Positions 33,661 to 44,404 of a stretch of DNA of 64,000 bases are shown here, one piece after another. The notes under the pieces are model-generated. The model was not told the DNA's origin and searched no databases. It saw nothing but the letters and a program-made list of their open reading frames with translations. The DNA is from Nectonema munidae. Lineage: Eukaryota > Nematomorpha > Nectonematoida > Nectonematidae. Position numbers and translations under genes: made by a program. The stretch's first letter is position 1. The number at the start of each line of letters is the position of its first letter. The stretch is taken from positions 434,001 through 498,000 of the forward strand of contig JAUIRK010000884.1 in NCBI GenBank assembly GCA_030549495.1, in the 5' to 3' direction.

Positions 33661-34679
33661 TTTTCAAAAAATGGCTGCATATTAGGTATATAGTAAAAAT
33701 ATACTTTTTTTTTGTATATTTTGGCTTATAATACTTTCTACAATCATCTTGAATTTGAAATAATTATTAAAAAAAACAAAACGTATTATAAAATCTTTTG
33801 AAAATTTGTATGAGAGAAGGAACCAAGTTGAAAACTAATTGGAAAGAGAACATGTGATCAAAACAAATAATTAAAAAAAATAAGTATCTTGACTAAATGG
33901 AAGATCTACCATGTTCTAATGAACTAGGAAGTGGTTTAATTATATAATATTAGGGGCTTCAAAAACATTTTGACTGTGAAAAAAAAGTTCCTCTTTTACA
34001 AATGAAAAATATTTAAATCTATAGCTTATCATCTAGGATTATAATTAACATTTAACTAATATGGGTAGGAAATCTGAAAATTTAGAATATGTCAGATTTA
34101 TCAAAAATGGCACAGATGCCAATATGTGAGAATTTAGTCACTATCAAGATATTTTTAATTTAAATTGAATTTGTCCATATTTTTCCTTTTGCGTCAAAGA
34201 GATAATTTTTTAGATGAAGAACGTGGACAACTTTTTGTAATTGAACAATGAACATCACGAATGATTCATCAGAAAAAAACCTTTGAAATGAGATTGGTTG
34301 ACAAATATTCAGGCCTGATAATAAAATACACGATACTGATAAAAAAAGTCTAAGATCATCCAGAAGATTCTTTAATCAAAATGCTTTGAGAGAGGAAAAT
34401 AGTAATTTTATCATTATAAAAAATTTTTCGAACACACATTGAAAAATATAAATTTCTAATCAAAAAAGAGCTACCAAAAAAGGATCATCATGGAATGAAT
34501 AGCAAAATTACATACTGTAAATTATAATATGACGTAGAGACTACGAGCCGATAACGAATTTGTAGCCAAAAAGATGGAGTTTACCATACACGGTAAACTT
34601 CATCATCTCCCTATACTTTCTATTAAACGTAATTCTCTAATTCAAAAAAACGTGCCTGATCATTCTTTTTGGGATAAAT
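33661..34679. other. Spacer between the two satellite arrays
   Basis: AT-rich DNA with no ORF of note and no recognised element. It may be the body of the unit that carries both arrays. Confidence 0.4.
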
Positions 34680-36240
34680 CATGTTTTTGACAGTTTTGAT
34701 TAATTTTCATAAAAAAAATGAATTTCACCACAATTTTATTAAAACATGCTTAAAAATTGGTATATATGTGTAAAAAACTTTATATTATTACTTAGATAAA
34801 AAGTTTCTTTTTAAGATGAGCTGTCATATATAAATCAACGCTTTGATAATTGCTTTTTATAAAAAAAATAAATATCACTGCTGAATTCAGCATGCTTGAA
34901 AATGGGTGTATATGTGTAAATAACATTATATAATTATTTGGATAAAAAGTTTTTTTTGAGATGAGTTGTCATATGTAAATCACTTTTTGACAGGTTTGAA
35001 TGATTTTCATAAAAAATGAATATCACCACTGAATTCAGCATATTTGAAAATGGGTATACATGTGTAAAAAGTTTATATAATTATTTAGATAAAAAGCTCC
35101 TTTTTGAGATGAGCTGTCAGATTTAGTTCAATTTTTTGACAGGTTTGATTGATTTTCATAAAAAATGAATATCACCACTGAATTCAGCATATTTGAAAAT
35201 GGGCATACATGTGTAGAAAACTTTATATAATATTTAGATAAAAAGTTCCTTTTTGAGATGAGCTGTCATATTTAGATCAATTTTTGACAGGTTTGATTGA
35301 TTTTCATAAAAAATGAATATCACCACTGAATTCAGCATATTTGAAAATGGGCATACATGTGTAGAAAACTTTATATAATATTTAGATAAAAAGTTCCTTT
35401 TTGAGATGAGCTGTCAGATTTAGTTCAATTTTTTGACAGGTTTGATTGATTTTCATAAAAAATGAATATCACCACTGAATTCAGCATATTTGAAAATGGG
35501 TATACATGTGTAAAAAAGTTTATATAATTATTTAGATAAAAAGCTCCTTTTTGAGATGAGCTGTCAGATTTAGTTCAATTTTTTGACAGGTTTGATTGAT
35601 TTTCATAAAAAATGAATATCACCACTGAATTCAGCATATTTGAAAATGGGCATACATGTGTAAAAAAGTTTATATAATTATTTAGATAAAAAGCTCCTTT
35701 TTGAGATGAGCTGTCACATTTAGATCAATTTTTGACAGGTTTGATTGATTTTCATAAAAAATGAATATCACCACTGAATTCAGCATATTTGAAAATGGGC
35801 ATACATGTGTAGAAAACTTTATATAATATTTAGATAAAAAGTTCCTTTTTGAGATGAGCTGTCACATTTAGATCAATTTTTGACAGGTTTGATTGATTTT
35901 CATAAAAAATGAATATCACCACTGAATTCAGCATATTTGAAAATGGGTATACATGTGTAAAAAACTTTATATAATATTTAGATAAAAAGTTCCTTTTTGA
36001 GATGAGCTGTCACATTTAGATCAATTTTTGACAGGTTTGATTGATTTTCATAAAAAATGAATATCACCACTGAATTCAGCATATTTGAAAATGGGTATAC
36101 ATGTGTAAAAAACTTTATATAATTATTTAAATAAAATGTTCCTTTTTGAGATGAGCTGTCAAATATAAATCAATTTTTTGATAGGTTTGATTGATTTTGA
36201 TAAAAAAAATGAACACCACTGAATTCAGCATAGTTGAAAT
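34680..36240 (+). repeat. Satellite family A, about ten units of 148-150 bp
   Basis: GAATTCAGC recurs at 34883, 35031, 35180, 35328, 35477, 35627, 35776, 35924, 36072 and 36221, a strict 148-150 bp period. Each unit holds GATGAGCTGTCA, about 15-20 bases, and TTTGACAGGTTTGATTGATT, giving a CTGTCA/TGACAG hairpin. The inner units are almost identical to one another. The first is diverged and the last breaks off early, as expected when arrays grow by unequal exchange in the middle. Confidence 0.92.
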
Positions 36241-36279
36241 ATATATGTAACATTAAAAATATTTATAAAAACTTATTAA

Positions 36280-36753
36280 TATCTGAGAAAAATAGGGGGG
36301 GGGGCACTTTACGCCCCCAGCACTTGAGCGACCAAATTTTGCCCAGCACTAATATGGGTTAAATGAACCAATTTGATCTGTTGTTGCAAAAACAGTGTTA
36401 ACTGATCAATGCAAAATATATAAAAATAGGTAATATTTTGTGTTTCAAACAAAGAACTACTCTTTCTGATCCACGCAATAAATTACGTTTGACAGCTTTC
36501 CTCGTCTCTTCCTCTCTGCCTGTCTCTCTCACTTATGCGAGATGAGATATAGCTTTTTTCAGATGTCAGCTGTCAAACGTGCTTTATATGTGTCTTCTAT
36601 TTTTTGTGTTTTTCAATTGAGAATCTCCTATAACCCAAATTGTTATGAAAATCTTAACATCATATTGATTGCAACATTTAAGTAAGTTCAAAAAATGCCC
36701 CCCACAAAAAGTGCCACCGGCCCGGGGCGGACCGCCCCTTCTTGCTACGCCCC
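36280..36753. mobile_element. Non-autonomous element with GC-rich terminus
   Basis: The right end GGGGCGGACCGCCCCTTC followed by TTGCTACGCCCCTG is, reversed, a CAGGGGCGTAGCAAG terminus of a type common among invertebrate hAT-like elements. A G-rich segment (about 36295-36325) with ACGCCCCC marks the left side. The interior (about 400 bp) has no ORF. The left terminus and target duplication are uncertain. Confidence 0.45.
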
Positions 36754-37103
36754 TGCTAGCACAAGGGTGGCATTTTCATGAGCTTTTCGCATACAGAAAT
36801 ACATTTGTGTAAATAAAAGAAATATGGTATCAATTCTTATAAAAAATTGTTGGTTATCTGAATAAGAAATTGAAAACTAAGCTTCACTTTTATGAACAAC
36901 AAAGGAGGCAGCATTTAAAATTTTGTTACTTATTTCTTAAATTTTATTTTAGTATATTTTTCATCTTCAATCGCTTCAAACTTTAATGGCTATAATTTTT
37001 CTTTAATTATAACTAAATTGTCAATTAAAAAACTTGACATCTGATTCAATTTGAATTTCTTCTTTTTTTTTTTTTTTTGATAATTCCATATTACAAATTT
37101 TTT

Positions 37104-38114
37104 ATGGATGAGTCTTCAATACTTGATTCTCCACTTGATGTTATGGATAATGAAATAGCCAATATATTTAATATTGCTAAACAGGGTGGACTGAAAGCAC
37201 TCTTGTCTAGGGAAACATCTAAAGCTGATATATCCAAAGCCTTCTTATATTTATTAAAACAATATGATAATAACTCCACAAAAAATCAAGAAATAAGTTC
37301 GAAGTTGGACGAACTTAATGAAAAGTTTGATATTAAATTTGAAGTACTCAATGATAATTTGTCTAAATTAAGTCAAAGTCTTGAAACACCAACAAACAAA
37401 AAAGTGCAATATTTAGATGTTGTTAAGAGTTGTTGTTTGTTTGTCGAGTCCAATGATGCTGATTTAAAAGAAGACATCCAGAAGATGAAGTCTTGTCTTA
37501 CTACTTTACCTGTTAATTTTATTATAGAAAAAAAGAACTTCATAAAAATCAGCTTTTCTGATAAATCTATTTTACAAAAAGCTCAAAAATTGATGTCTGA
37601 TGTAAATATTTCTTCCAAAAAAGTCGAACCCTTACTTCCTAGGCTACATTTGCATTTTAATGAAAATGTTTCTAAAGATGACATCGTTAATGACATTTTA
37701 ACCAGAAACCCATACATAAAAAAGTTAGTGGATAATGGCAAAGTTTTTAATATTTTGTTTATTAAAAATTCGAAATTTGATGGAAAAAATTTGGTAACCT
37801 TCAAGTTATCACCAGAAATTTACAATTACATCAAGAGTAATGATTTTTATATATTTTTCGAGTATAGTAGAGTCAAATGTTACCCGTATTTTTCTGTCAA
37901 ATTTTGTACTAAATGCTGTATGTACGGACACACTAAAAAGTTATGTAAAAATAGTGAAATATGTAAGTTTTGTGCTGAAAAACATGATTTAAATGAGTGT
38001 GCTGTTATAAACCTCCCCAACGTACATATTTGTTACAATTGTAAAATGAAAAAACTTAGCAATCAGAACCATATAGCTAACTCCTATCAATGCCCCTGTT
38101 ACATAAACAACTAG
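37104..38114 (+). CDS. LINE ORF1: RNA-binding protein with CCHC-type zinc knuckles
   Basis: An open frame of 336 codons starts at the ATG of MDESSILDSPL. An in-frame extension upstream lacks an ATG. The N-terminal third is acidic and helical (coiled-coil-like ISSKLDELNEKFDIKFEVLN). The centre has an RRM-like stretch (LPVNFIIEKKNFIKISFSDK, LLPRLHLHFNENV). The C-terminus has cysteine/histidine knuckles: CTKCCMYGHTKKLC (CxxCx4Hx4C), CKFCAEKHDLNEC and CYNCKMKKLSNQNH. In LINEs this protein coats the element RNA as a nucleic-acid chaperone. It has no stop or frameshift, while ORF2 is broken, so the copy decayed recently or by chance only in ORF2. Confidence 0.85.
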   Translation: MDESSILDSPLDVMDNEIANIFNIAKQGGLKALLSRETSKADISKAFLYLLKQYDNNSTKNQEISSKLDELNEKFDIKFEVLNDNLSKLSQSLETPTNKKVQYLDVVKSCCLFVESNDADLKEDIQKMKSCLTTLPVNFIIEKKNFIKISFSDKSILQKAQKLMSDVNISSKKVEPLLPRLHLHFNENVSKDDIVNDILTRNPYIKKLVDNGKVFNILFIKNSKFDGKNLVTFKLSPEIYNYIKSNDFYIFFEYSRVKCYPYFSVKFCTKCCMYGHTKKLCKNSEICKFCAEKHDLNECAVINLPNVHICYNCKMKKLSNQNHIANSYQCPCYINN

Positions 38115-38284
38115 AATTTGTTAAAAATTTAACAGTCTATTCATGAATTTTTTGACAGTGATTCAATCAGTATGTTAAACACTCATAAATCTACTCATCA
38201 ATCATATAATGATTCTTTTTCGAAAGATATTTTCAGCTCCATTTTTTCCACGAAAACTTTCATAATCCATCTTCCTCTTCAACA

Positions 38285-41142
38285 TGTGATCTTTCTCGAT
38301 CTTTGAGCCTTTACAATTTAAATATTGTTAGTCTTAACATTCAATCCCTCAGAGCTAAGTTTGAAATTTTAGAGGTCTTCTTTTTTCAATTCAACTCTCT
38401 TGATCATTCCCCTCTACGTGTAGTTTGTCTCCAAGAAACTTGGCTAAATGATGCACGTTCGAGTTCTTTTGAAATACCAGGTTATGATTTCATTTTTGTG
38501 CCTCCTAGGATTAGCTCACATGCGGGCCTTGCTTTTTATGTTCACAAGTCAATAACTTATAAAGTTTGTACTTAACTGTTTTGAGAAATTTACAATTTCT
38601 CTTACTTTATCTAATTCTAAACTACTGTCTCTTAATAATATTTATAGGAAACCATCTTCATCTAATCAAGATATTGAGTCATTTTTTTCTGAGTTTGAAA
38701 AACTTTTATCTGATTATAAACTTTTTAGCAAACCTGCAATTTTTTTAGGAGATTTTAATTTTGATCTTTTCAAACATGATAAATGCAAAAATGTCAAAAC
38801 CTTTCTTAATATTTTTTCTTTAAATGCCCTATCACCTTTAATTTCGAAATTAACTCGACCTACTAGTAGTTCGCTTATAGATAATATCTTTTTTTCTGAT
38901 TGCTTAATAAGGAAAAAAGCTTTTAACTTGTTATATGATATTTCAGATCATATCCCAATTTTAGTAGCCTTAGATGTCTACCCATTGATGAAAAACTTTT
39001 TTTTCAAATCTAAGTTTAATGCTGCATCATATGTTAGGGATGTAAGTTCATTTAATTGGCACAATTTACTTGACAATTACATTAATTTCCCAAATCTTTA
39101 CTTCCATAAGCTAAACTCTAAGCTTGTTGACTTTATTAACATTAATACACGTTATATTAAGTTTAAAAGAAATTCTAACTTTTATTATAATAACCCAATT
39201 AAATCATGGTTGAACAAGGAAATTTTGGATTTAATTAAAGAAAGAAATAATGTGTATAGGAGGTTAAAGAACTCATATTCTGAGCTAAAATTGAAATATA
39301 ATTTGCTTAGGAATAGTATAAAGTATAAATGTAGAACACAAAAAAATAAATTTGTACATTAATGAATCAAACGAACACAAAAGTTATTTGGCGAGAAGTA
39401 AAAAATAGATTAAATATTAATAAATCAACAAACATAAATTTGAATTTTGGTGGGGAGTTAATTGAAGATCAACAAACTGTTTGTTCAATTTTCAATGATA
39501 AGTTTATTATGAAGTTACCCTCCTCTCAACCGGAAAAAAACTCTACCAAATACATAGCACAAGTTCACACTAAATTTGAATTTAACAATTTTTCTTATAG
39601 TGATGTTATTCTAGCTGTCAAGGAATGTGATCAAAGTAATTGTAATGATGCTTTTCTATTTCCCACACCAAGCCTATACTTAATGTTATTTATCCATTTT
39701 TAAGATTGGGATATAATATTTGTTTAAAGTATTGTGTTTTTCCGTACGATTTTAAACGCAGTGCAGTACATCCTGTTTTTAAAAAAGGCGCTAGAGAAGA
39801 CATTAATAACTATCGCCCGATATCAATTATTCCGGTTCTGTCTAAAATTTTTGAAAAGCTACTTAATATTAAATTGCAATCATACTTTAATTCTAATAAT
39901 CTATGTTATCCTCTTCAGTTCGGTTTTCGTAAGAATTACAACACCCAGTCACTACTTACACATTATATAGATAACATTTTGAATACTCTTGCGTCCAATG
40001 AAGGAATGCTTTCACTGTTCTTAGATTTTAGTAAAGCTTTTGATAATCTTTCACACCAAATTTTATTTGATAAACTGTCTCTCTATGGAGTGCAAGGAAA
40101 TTCCTTGCTTCTAATCAAATCTTATTTGTTTAATTATCAGCAGTATGTAACTTTGAATAAATTCAAGTCTAACGTTTCTACCATTAATATGGGGGTTCCT
40201 CAGGGTTCTATCCTGGGCCCTCTATTATTCCTAATTTTTATAAATGATATACATGTATCTAATTGCTCGCTTAAGTTTTATTGTTTTGCTGATGATGTGA
40301 CAATAAACATCCCGTTTTCTATGGCAAGTCCACCCAAAAGTATGGACTTTTTCAACGATTATCTTGGGCCATTCTTTGAATGGTGTACTCAAAATTGCAT
40401 GCATATAAATGTATCTAAGTCTAAAGCCATGCTCTTTGGAAGAATGAATAGAAAAATTCCTACTGAGAATTTCAAGTTGGAAGTTGTTGAATATTATAAA
40501 TTACTTGGTGTCATCATCGACTGCAAATTGAAGTGGAAACGACATATCTCTTATGTCAATTCTATTCTGTGTAGTAATTTAGGCATTCTAAAACACAATA
40601 AGTTTTTGTTCGCGACCAAAATCAAATTATTATTCTACAACTCCTTTTTTCTCCCTTATCTTAATTACTGCATAGTTCTATGGGGTCATCAAAACCTTGA
40701 GCTATTGATAAAAACACAAAAACGAATTATACGCTATATAACTGGAAGTCATTACTTATCTCATACTACCCCCTTATTTTTTAGAGAGAACTTACTAAAG
40801 GTTAATGACTTGTATGTGTATAATCTATCGATGGTTACCTATAAACTTTAAAATGGATTTCTACCTAACATATTTAATGAGTTTATTGTATTTAACTAAA
40901 TGAAGCATGAGTATAATCTACGAAATAAATCCGATTGATCACTTCCATCTTATTGTAAAAAATTATCTAAACAATCTATAAAATATAAAATTTCTCATAA
41001 CTTTAACTTTTTTATGTTTAACTCTCAATGTATTCTTTCTAAAATAAGCACGTGTAAAAATATAATTAAAAAACTTCTTTTAGATAAATATAGTTTAACT
41101 TGTCATTCTATTAATTGCTTTGTGTGTAACAACCACCAATAG
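38285..41142 (+). pseudogene. LINE ORF2: endonuclease-reverse transcriptase, frameshifted
   Basis: Endonuclease (38.3-38.97 kb): LNIVSLNIQSLRAKFE, VVCLQETWLND, SHAGLAFYVHKSI, NNIYRKPSSSNQD, AIFLGDFNFDLF and DISDHIPILVALD, covering the N, E, D and H residues of APE-type nucleases. RT (39.7-40.85 kb): HPVFKKGAREDINNYRPISI, LQFGFRKNYNTQSLL, FLDFSKAFDNLSHQIL, MGVPQGSILGPLLFLIFIND and YCFADDVTINI. The C-terminus continues to a TAG near 41142 with INCFVCNNHQ, matching the CFVC end of the LINE at 6.3 kb. The frame changes near 38570, at a TAA at 39359, and again near 39700. A stop at 40849 is followed by further broken text. At least four lesions, so it is inactive. Confidence 0.85.
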
Positions 41143-41771
41143 TTATTTAACAATATATTAACAGCCACTTATTCTAATCATGCGCACTGCACACTATCTG
41201 TATTTTATTTCAGCTAATGTGATTATTTTTACTTCATATTTATTTTATGAATATCCTATATGATGTATTTCTATTTCATTGATGTAATATGGGTTTTATT
41301 CATATCAGCGGCTTGTAGGCCTTTTGAATTTTTTCCCAACTATAAATATGCAATGTCTTTCTTTTTAAATTCCTTATTAAATTCTTTTTTTATATGTTTA
41401 GTGGTGTATTCCAATTTTATTTTATCAATTAATAAATCTTCTTCTTCTTATTTTATAAGAGAAGTCTGTGCCTCCTTGAGATTTTACATCATTTCTTTTA
41501 TTTAGACAAATGGATTTCTGTATGCGAAAAACTCTTTTATAATTTTTAATTCTCTTCCTAATTAATTAACAGGTGACGGGTGCATACTTTTATATTTAAC
41601 AAGTTTGAACTTTTCTGCTAATTACATTTTCAGAAATTTTTACTTTTTATCTATAACAATTTGCAACACAATTATAAAACCACTCTACTACTTTTATTTG
41701 CAGATTTTTATAAAATAATTTTCGTCTTCAGTTTTTTAAATAAATTTAGCTTTAGTTTGTTCTTATGTTAA

Positions 41772-43735
41772 CCACTGGCGGATTTAAAGGGGGCGGAACC
41801 GGAGTACGCCCCCCCCTAAAATTGCATTGCCAATTGCTTGAAAATTTTTCTTGTTCTAATTCTTTTCGTAGAACTCAAATATTATGATGATTTCTACAAC
41901 TCGTTTTTTAGATTCAATCTTTCTCTAAAGTGAGAAGCCTTAAAAAGTTTTTATGTTTTAATCGTAGTTAAGTGTGACACTTTTACTTTTATATTATCCA
42001 ATTTTTTTTGTAAATTTATTATTTAAACACATCAAGTTTTGCCAAATCAATTCACTTCGCAGTTCAACGAATGAGGATCGTTTTAATGCTCTCATTCTTC
42101 TTTTTGTTCACCGAGATATTCGATTGGATATTGACACCATTATTTGTATGTATGCTAAAAAGTGTCCTAGACGGGTGAGGCTCCTTCATCCTCTTAGTTC
42201 TTAATCTTGTTACTTTCTTATGATAAACTTATAATTTTTTGATATACTATTATGATACTCTAAGTTTTATGATAAAAAGTAGATTTTCGCTTTTTATTAA
42301 ACTTTTACCCAAAATAAGATAAAAAGAGCTTAAAAATTTTGATATAGTTTAAATTTATATGCATCAAATTTGAGTTTTTTCTTGTTCTCGTATACTATGA
42401 ATTTTAAAATTTATGTTAGTTTAAATGGTTTTTCTAATGATTTTGTGTTCTTACACTTAAATAATGTTATGATAAATGATTAAACTACCTTTTTTTGTAT
42501 ACTATGATTCCTTACAGAATGTAAAAAATACAAGCGTTACCAAATCACCCTATAAGGTAAGGTTTAGCTACTTCAACGTTGGCTTTTGCTGCTTATAAAA
42601 ACTTGAAAATATCAAATAAAGTGCCGATAAACTATCTCATTTTTTATGCCTCCTATTTTGAAATTATTCTGAGAACAGACAGTTTCATTTTAAATAGTGA
42701 AAATTGCTTTATTAGTTAATTTTGTCTCCTTTCTCTCTTATGTTAATTATGTAGCAAATTTTTCAATTTTTAGTAAAAGGTAAGGTAAAGGTACCGTGAG
42801 TGTGTTTTCATTGATAAGGCACTGATGTACCGCTTATGTCAAACTATGAACAAATTGGTATCGATGAGAAATCGAACCCAGAGGCTCCCGTGCCGAGTCC
42901 ATCTTCTCAACCAACCTGCTATGCCACCCATACGGGTATGCTATATAGTGGATACGTCAAATTAGTTTTCAAAAAACTTAAGTTATGCTGTAAAAATTTT
43001 TTGTTTTTGTTGAAGCTCTAGAACTTTTTCTGGTAGGTTTTTTTTCCTTAAAAGTTATTATAAAAGGCAAATCATTGCAAAATGTTAACAGTTATTTTAC
43101 TTTTTGTAGATTTTTGTGGCTTGCACCAATTTAGCTTTTAAATTATTTTTGAATGATGCTGAGAAAAATGAAGTAATGCAATCTTAATTTTTTGTTTGCA
43201 CAATTTTATCTTTATTTTATACACTTTTTTGACAGTCTAACTAACTTACACTTATTCTTGTACACTAAAAAGAATGAAAAAATTCTAATACCAAGTTTTC
43301 TAACTTTAGTTCTGTTTTACATTTTTGATAGAAATTACCTCACAAAAGTTATGTAATTTGGATGTGTTTTTTTATTTATTTTTCTCAATAAAGCATTTTC
43401 ATTTTTAGGAAGAAGAAATGGAACAACTGATTCAATAAAATTTTCAATTTTTTTTTATTGTTAACTGATAACTTTACCCCTTTTCTACACATAATTTGGA
43501 GATGGTGCGCATCTATTTGAAGGGAGAAAGTTTGGTTATGCATGTTTTTATTTATAAGTCCTCATTCATTGTTGACGTTAAGCTTAATAGGGCGGAGTTA
43601 AAGTTTACATTAAGCTTACTTAAGAATGAAATAGAATAGACAAGAGAGGAATAGGAATTCAAAAAAATTTGTTGTCTTTTTTAGAAGACGCTTAAAAGTT
43701 CGCCCCCTCTAGGATGTGCGCCCTTGAATCGATCA
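41772..43735. mobile_element. Non-autonomous hAT-like element carrying a SINE
   Basis: The left end CACTGGCGGATTTAAAGGGG and the right end, reversed (CAAGGGCGCACATCC then TAGAGGGGGCGAAC), form an imperfect inverted repeat of the GC-rich hAT-like type. The interior is AT-rich without a transposase. I see no matching 8-bp duplication, so the borders are tentative. Confidence 0.45.
42765..42934 (-). repeat. tRNA-derived SINE, minus strand
   Basis: Read on the minus strand, 42911-42926 gives the A box TGGCATAGCAGGTTGG and 42869-42880 the B box GGGTTCGATTTC, 58 bases apart as in a tRNA. GTAT before the A box can pair with ATAC after the B box, like an acceptor stem. The body runs on to a tail of TTTACCTTACC-like repeats near 42770. 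It is a Pol III-type retroposon, or at least its promoter head. Confidence 0.65.
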
Positions 43736-44404
43736 CATTTTTTTCATATAAACATCGCAGGGTGTCTAGTAGACTCTTTTCCTTCAGACTACATTCACTC
43801 ATATAAAACTCTCCAACCTTCAATCGATCAAATATCCTTTCATCAATTCCTGTAATGTGCCTGATAGACTACTTCATTTTCAAATGAAAAGCCTATCCGC
43901 CCCCCAGCAATTTTGGATTTTTTTAAACTAGTGTATATGCGATATGCTAATTTAATTAAAATATTTTCGCTGGAAATATAGTATTTAAATTTCACCAATT
44001 TTGTAAAAAAAATATAAAGTAGTCTTATAAATTTAGGTATGCACTGAATACACTCTATTTTAAAGGATTTCTTGAATATTTGGTCTCCCGTGGAGGGCCG
44101 GATTAAAGATAAACAGGGCCTGTGGCTTTTTTCAACGCGGGGCCCCATGAACTTTAGCCCTCCAAAAATTCCAGCATTTATAATTTAAATTCAGGTTTTC
44201 ACTCAATTAGTTTACAATTTTCCCTTTTATTTACAGACAACAGACAGTGACATTTATATATAATGCAGCATACAATTCGTTGACTCAAATATTGAGTAGG
44301 GTACAGTAAAAAAAGTCACTTAAAAAACAACAAAAATTTTGTTTCTATAAATCGATCATAAGTTATGTTTCATTAAAATGAATTTTTGTTTTTGATGCCA
44401 TCAA

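Larger units (their letters stand above)
37063..41450 (+). mobile_element. Near full-length CR1/jockey-like LINE (ORF1 and ORF2)
   Basis: A T-run (37063-37078) is followed by an intact ORF1, a broken ORF2 and a 3' UTR. The UTR ends AATAAATCTTCTTCTTCTTA (41431-41450): a poly(A)-like signal and then a short CTT repeat. The other LINE of this type (6.1-7.9 kb, minus) ends with AATAAA and an ACTT repeat, so both appear to use the same kind of 3' tail. Total length is about 4.4 kb. No target duplication was found. Confidence 0.85.

Noticed and set aside
32290-36240. CRISPR-like or coding repeat interpretation of the arrays
   Set aside because: Units are head-to-tail at about 150 bp with no unique spacers and no open frame; they are satellites.
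37077-37103. Earlier start for the LINE ORF1
   Set aside because: The extension begins with a non-ATG codon in a poly-T tract; the ATG at 37104 is the natural start.
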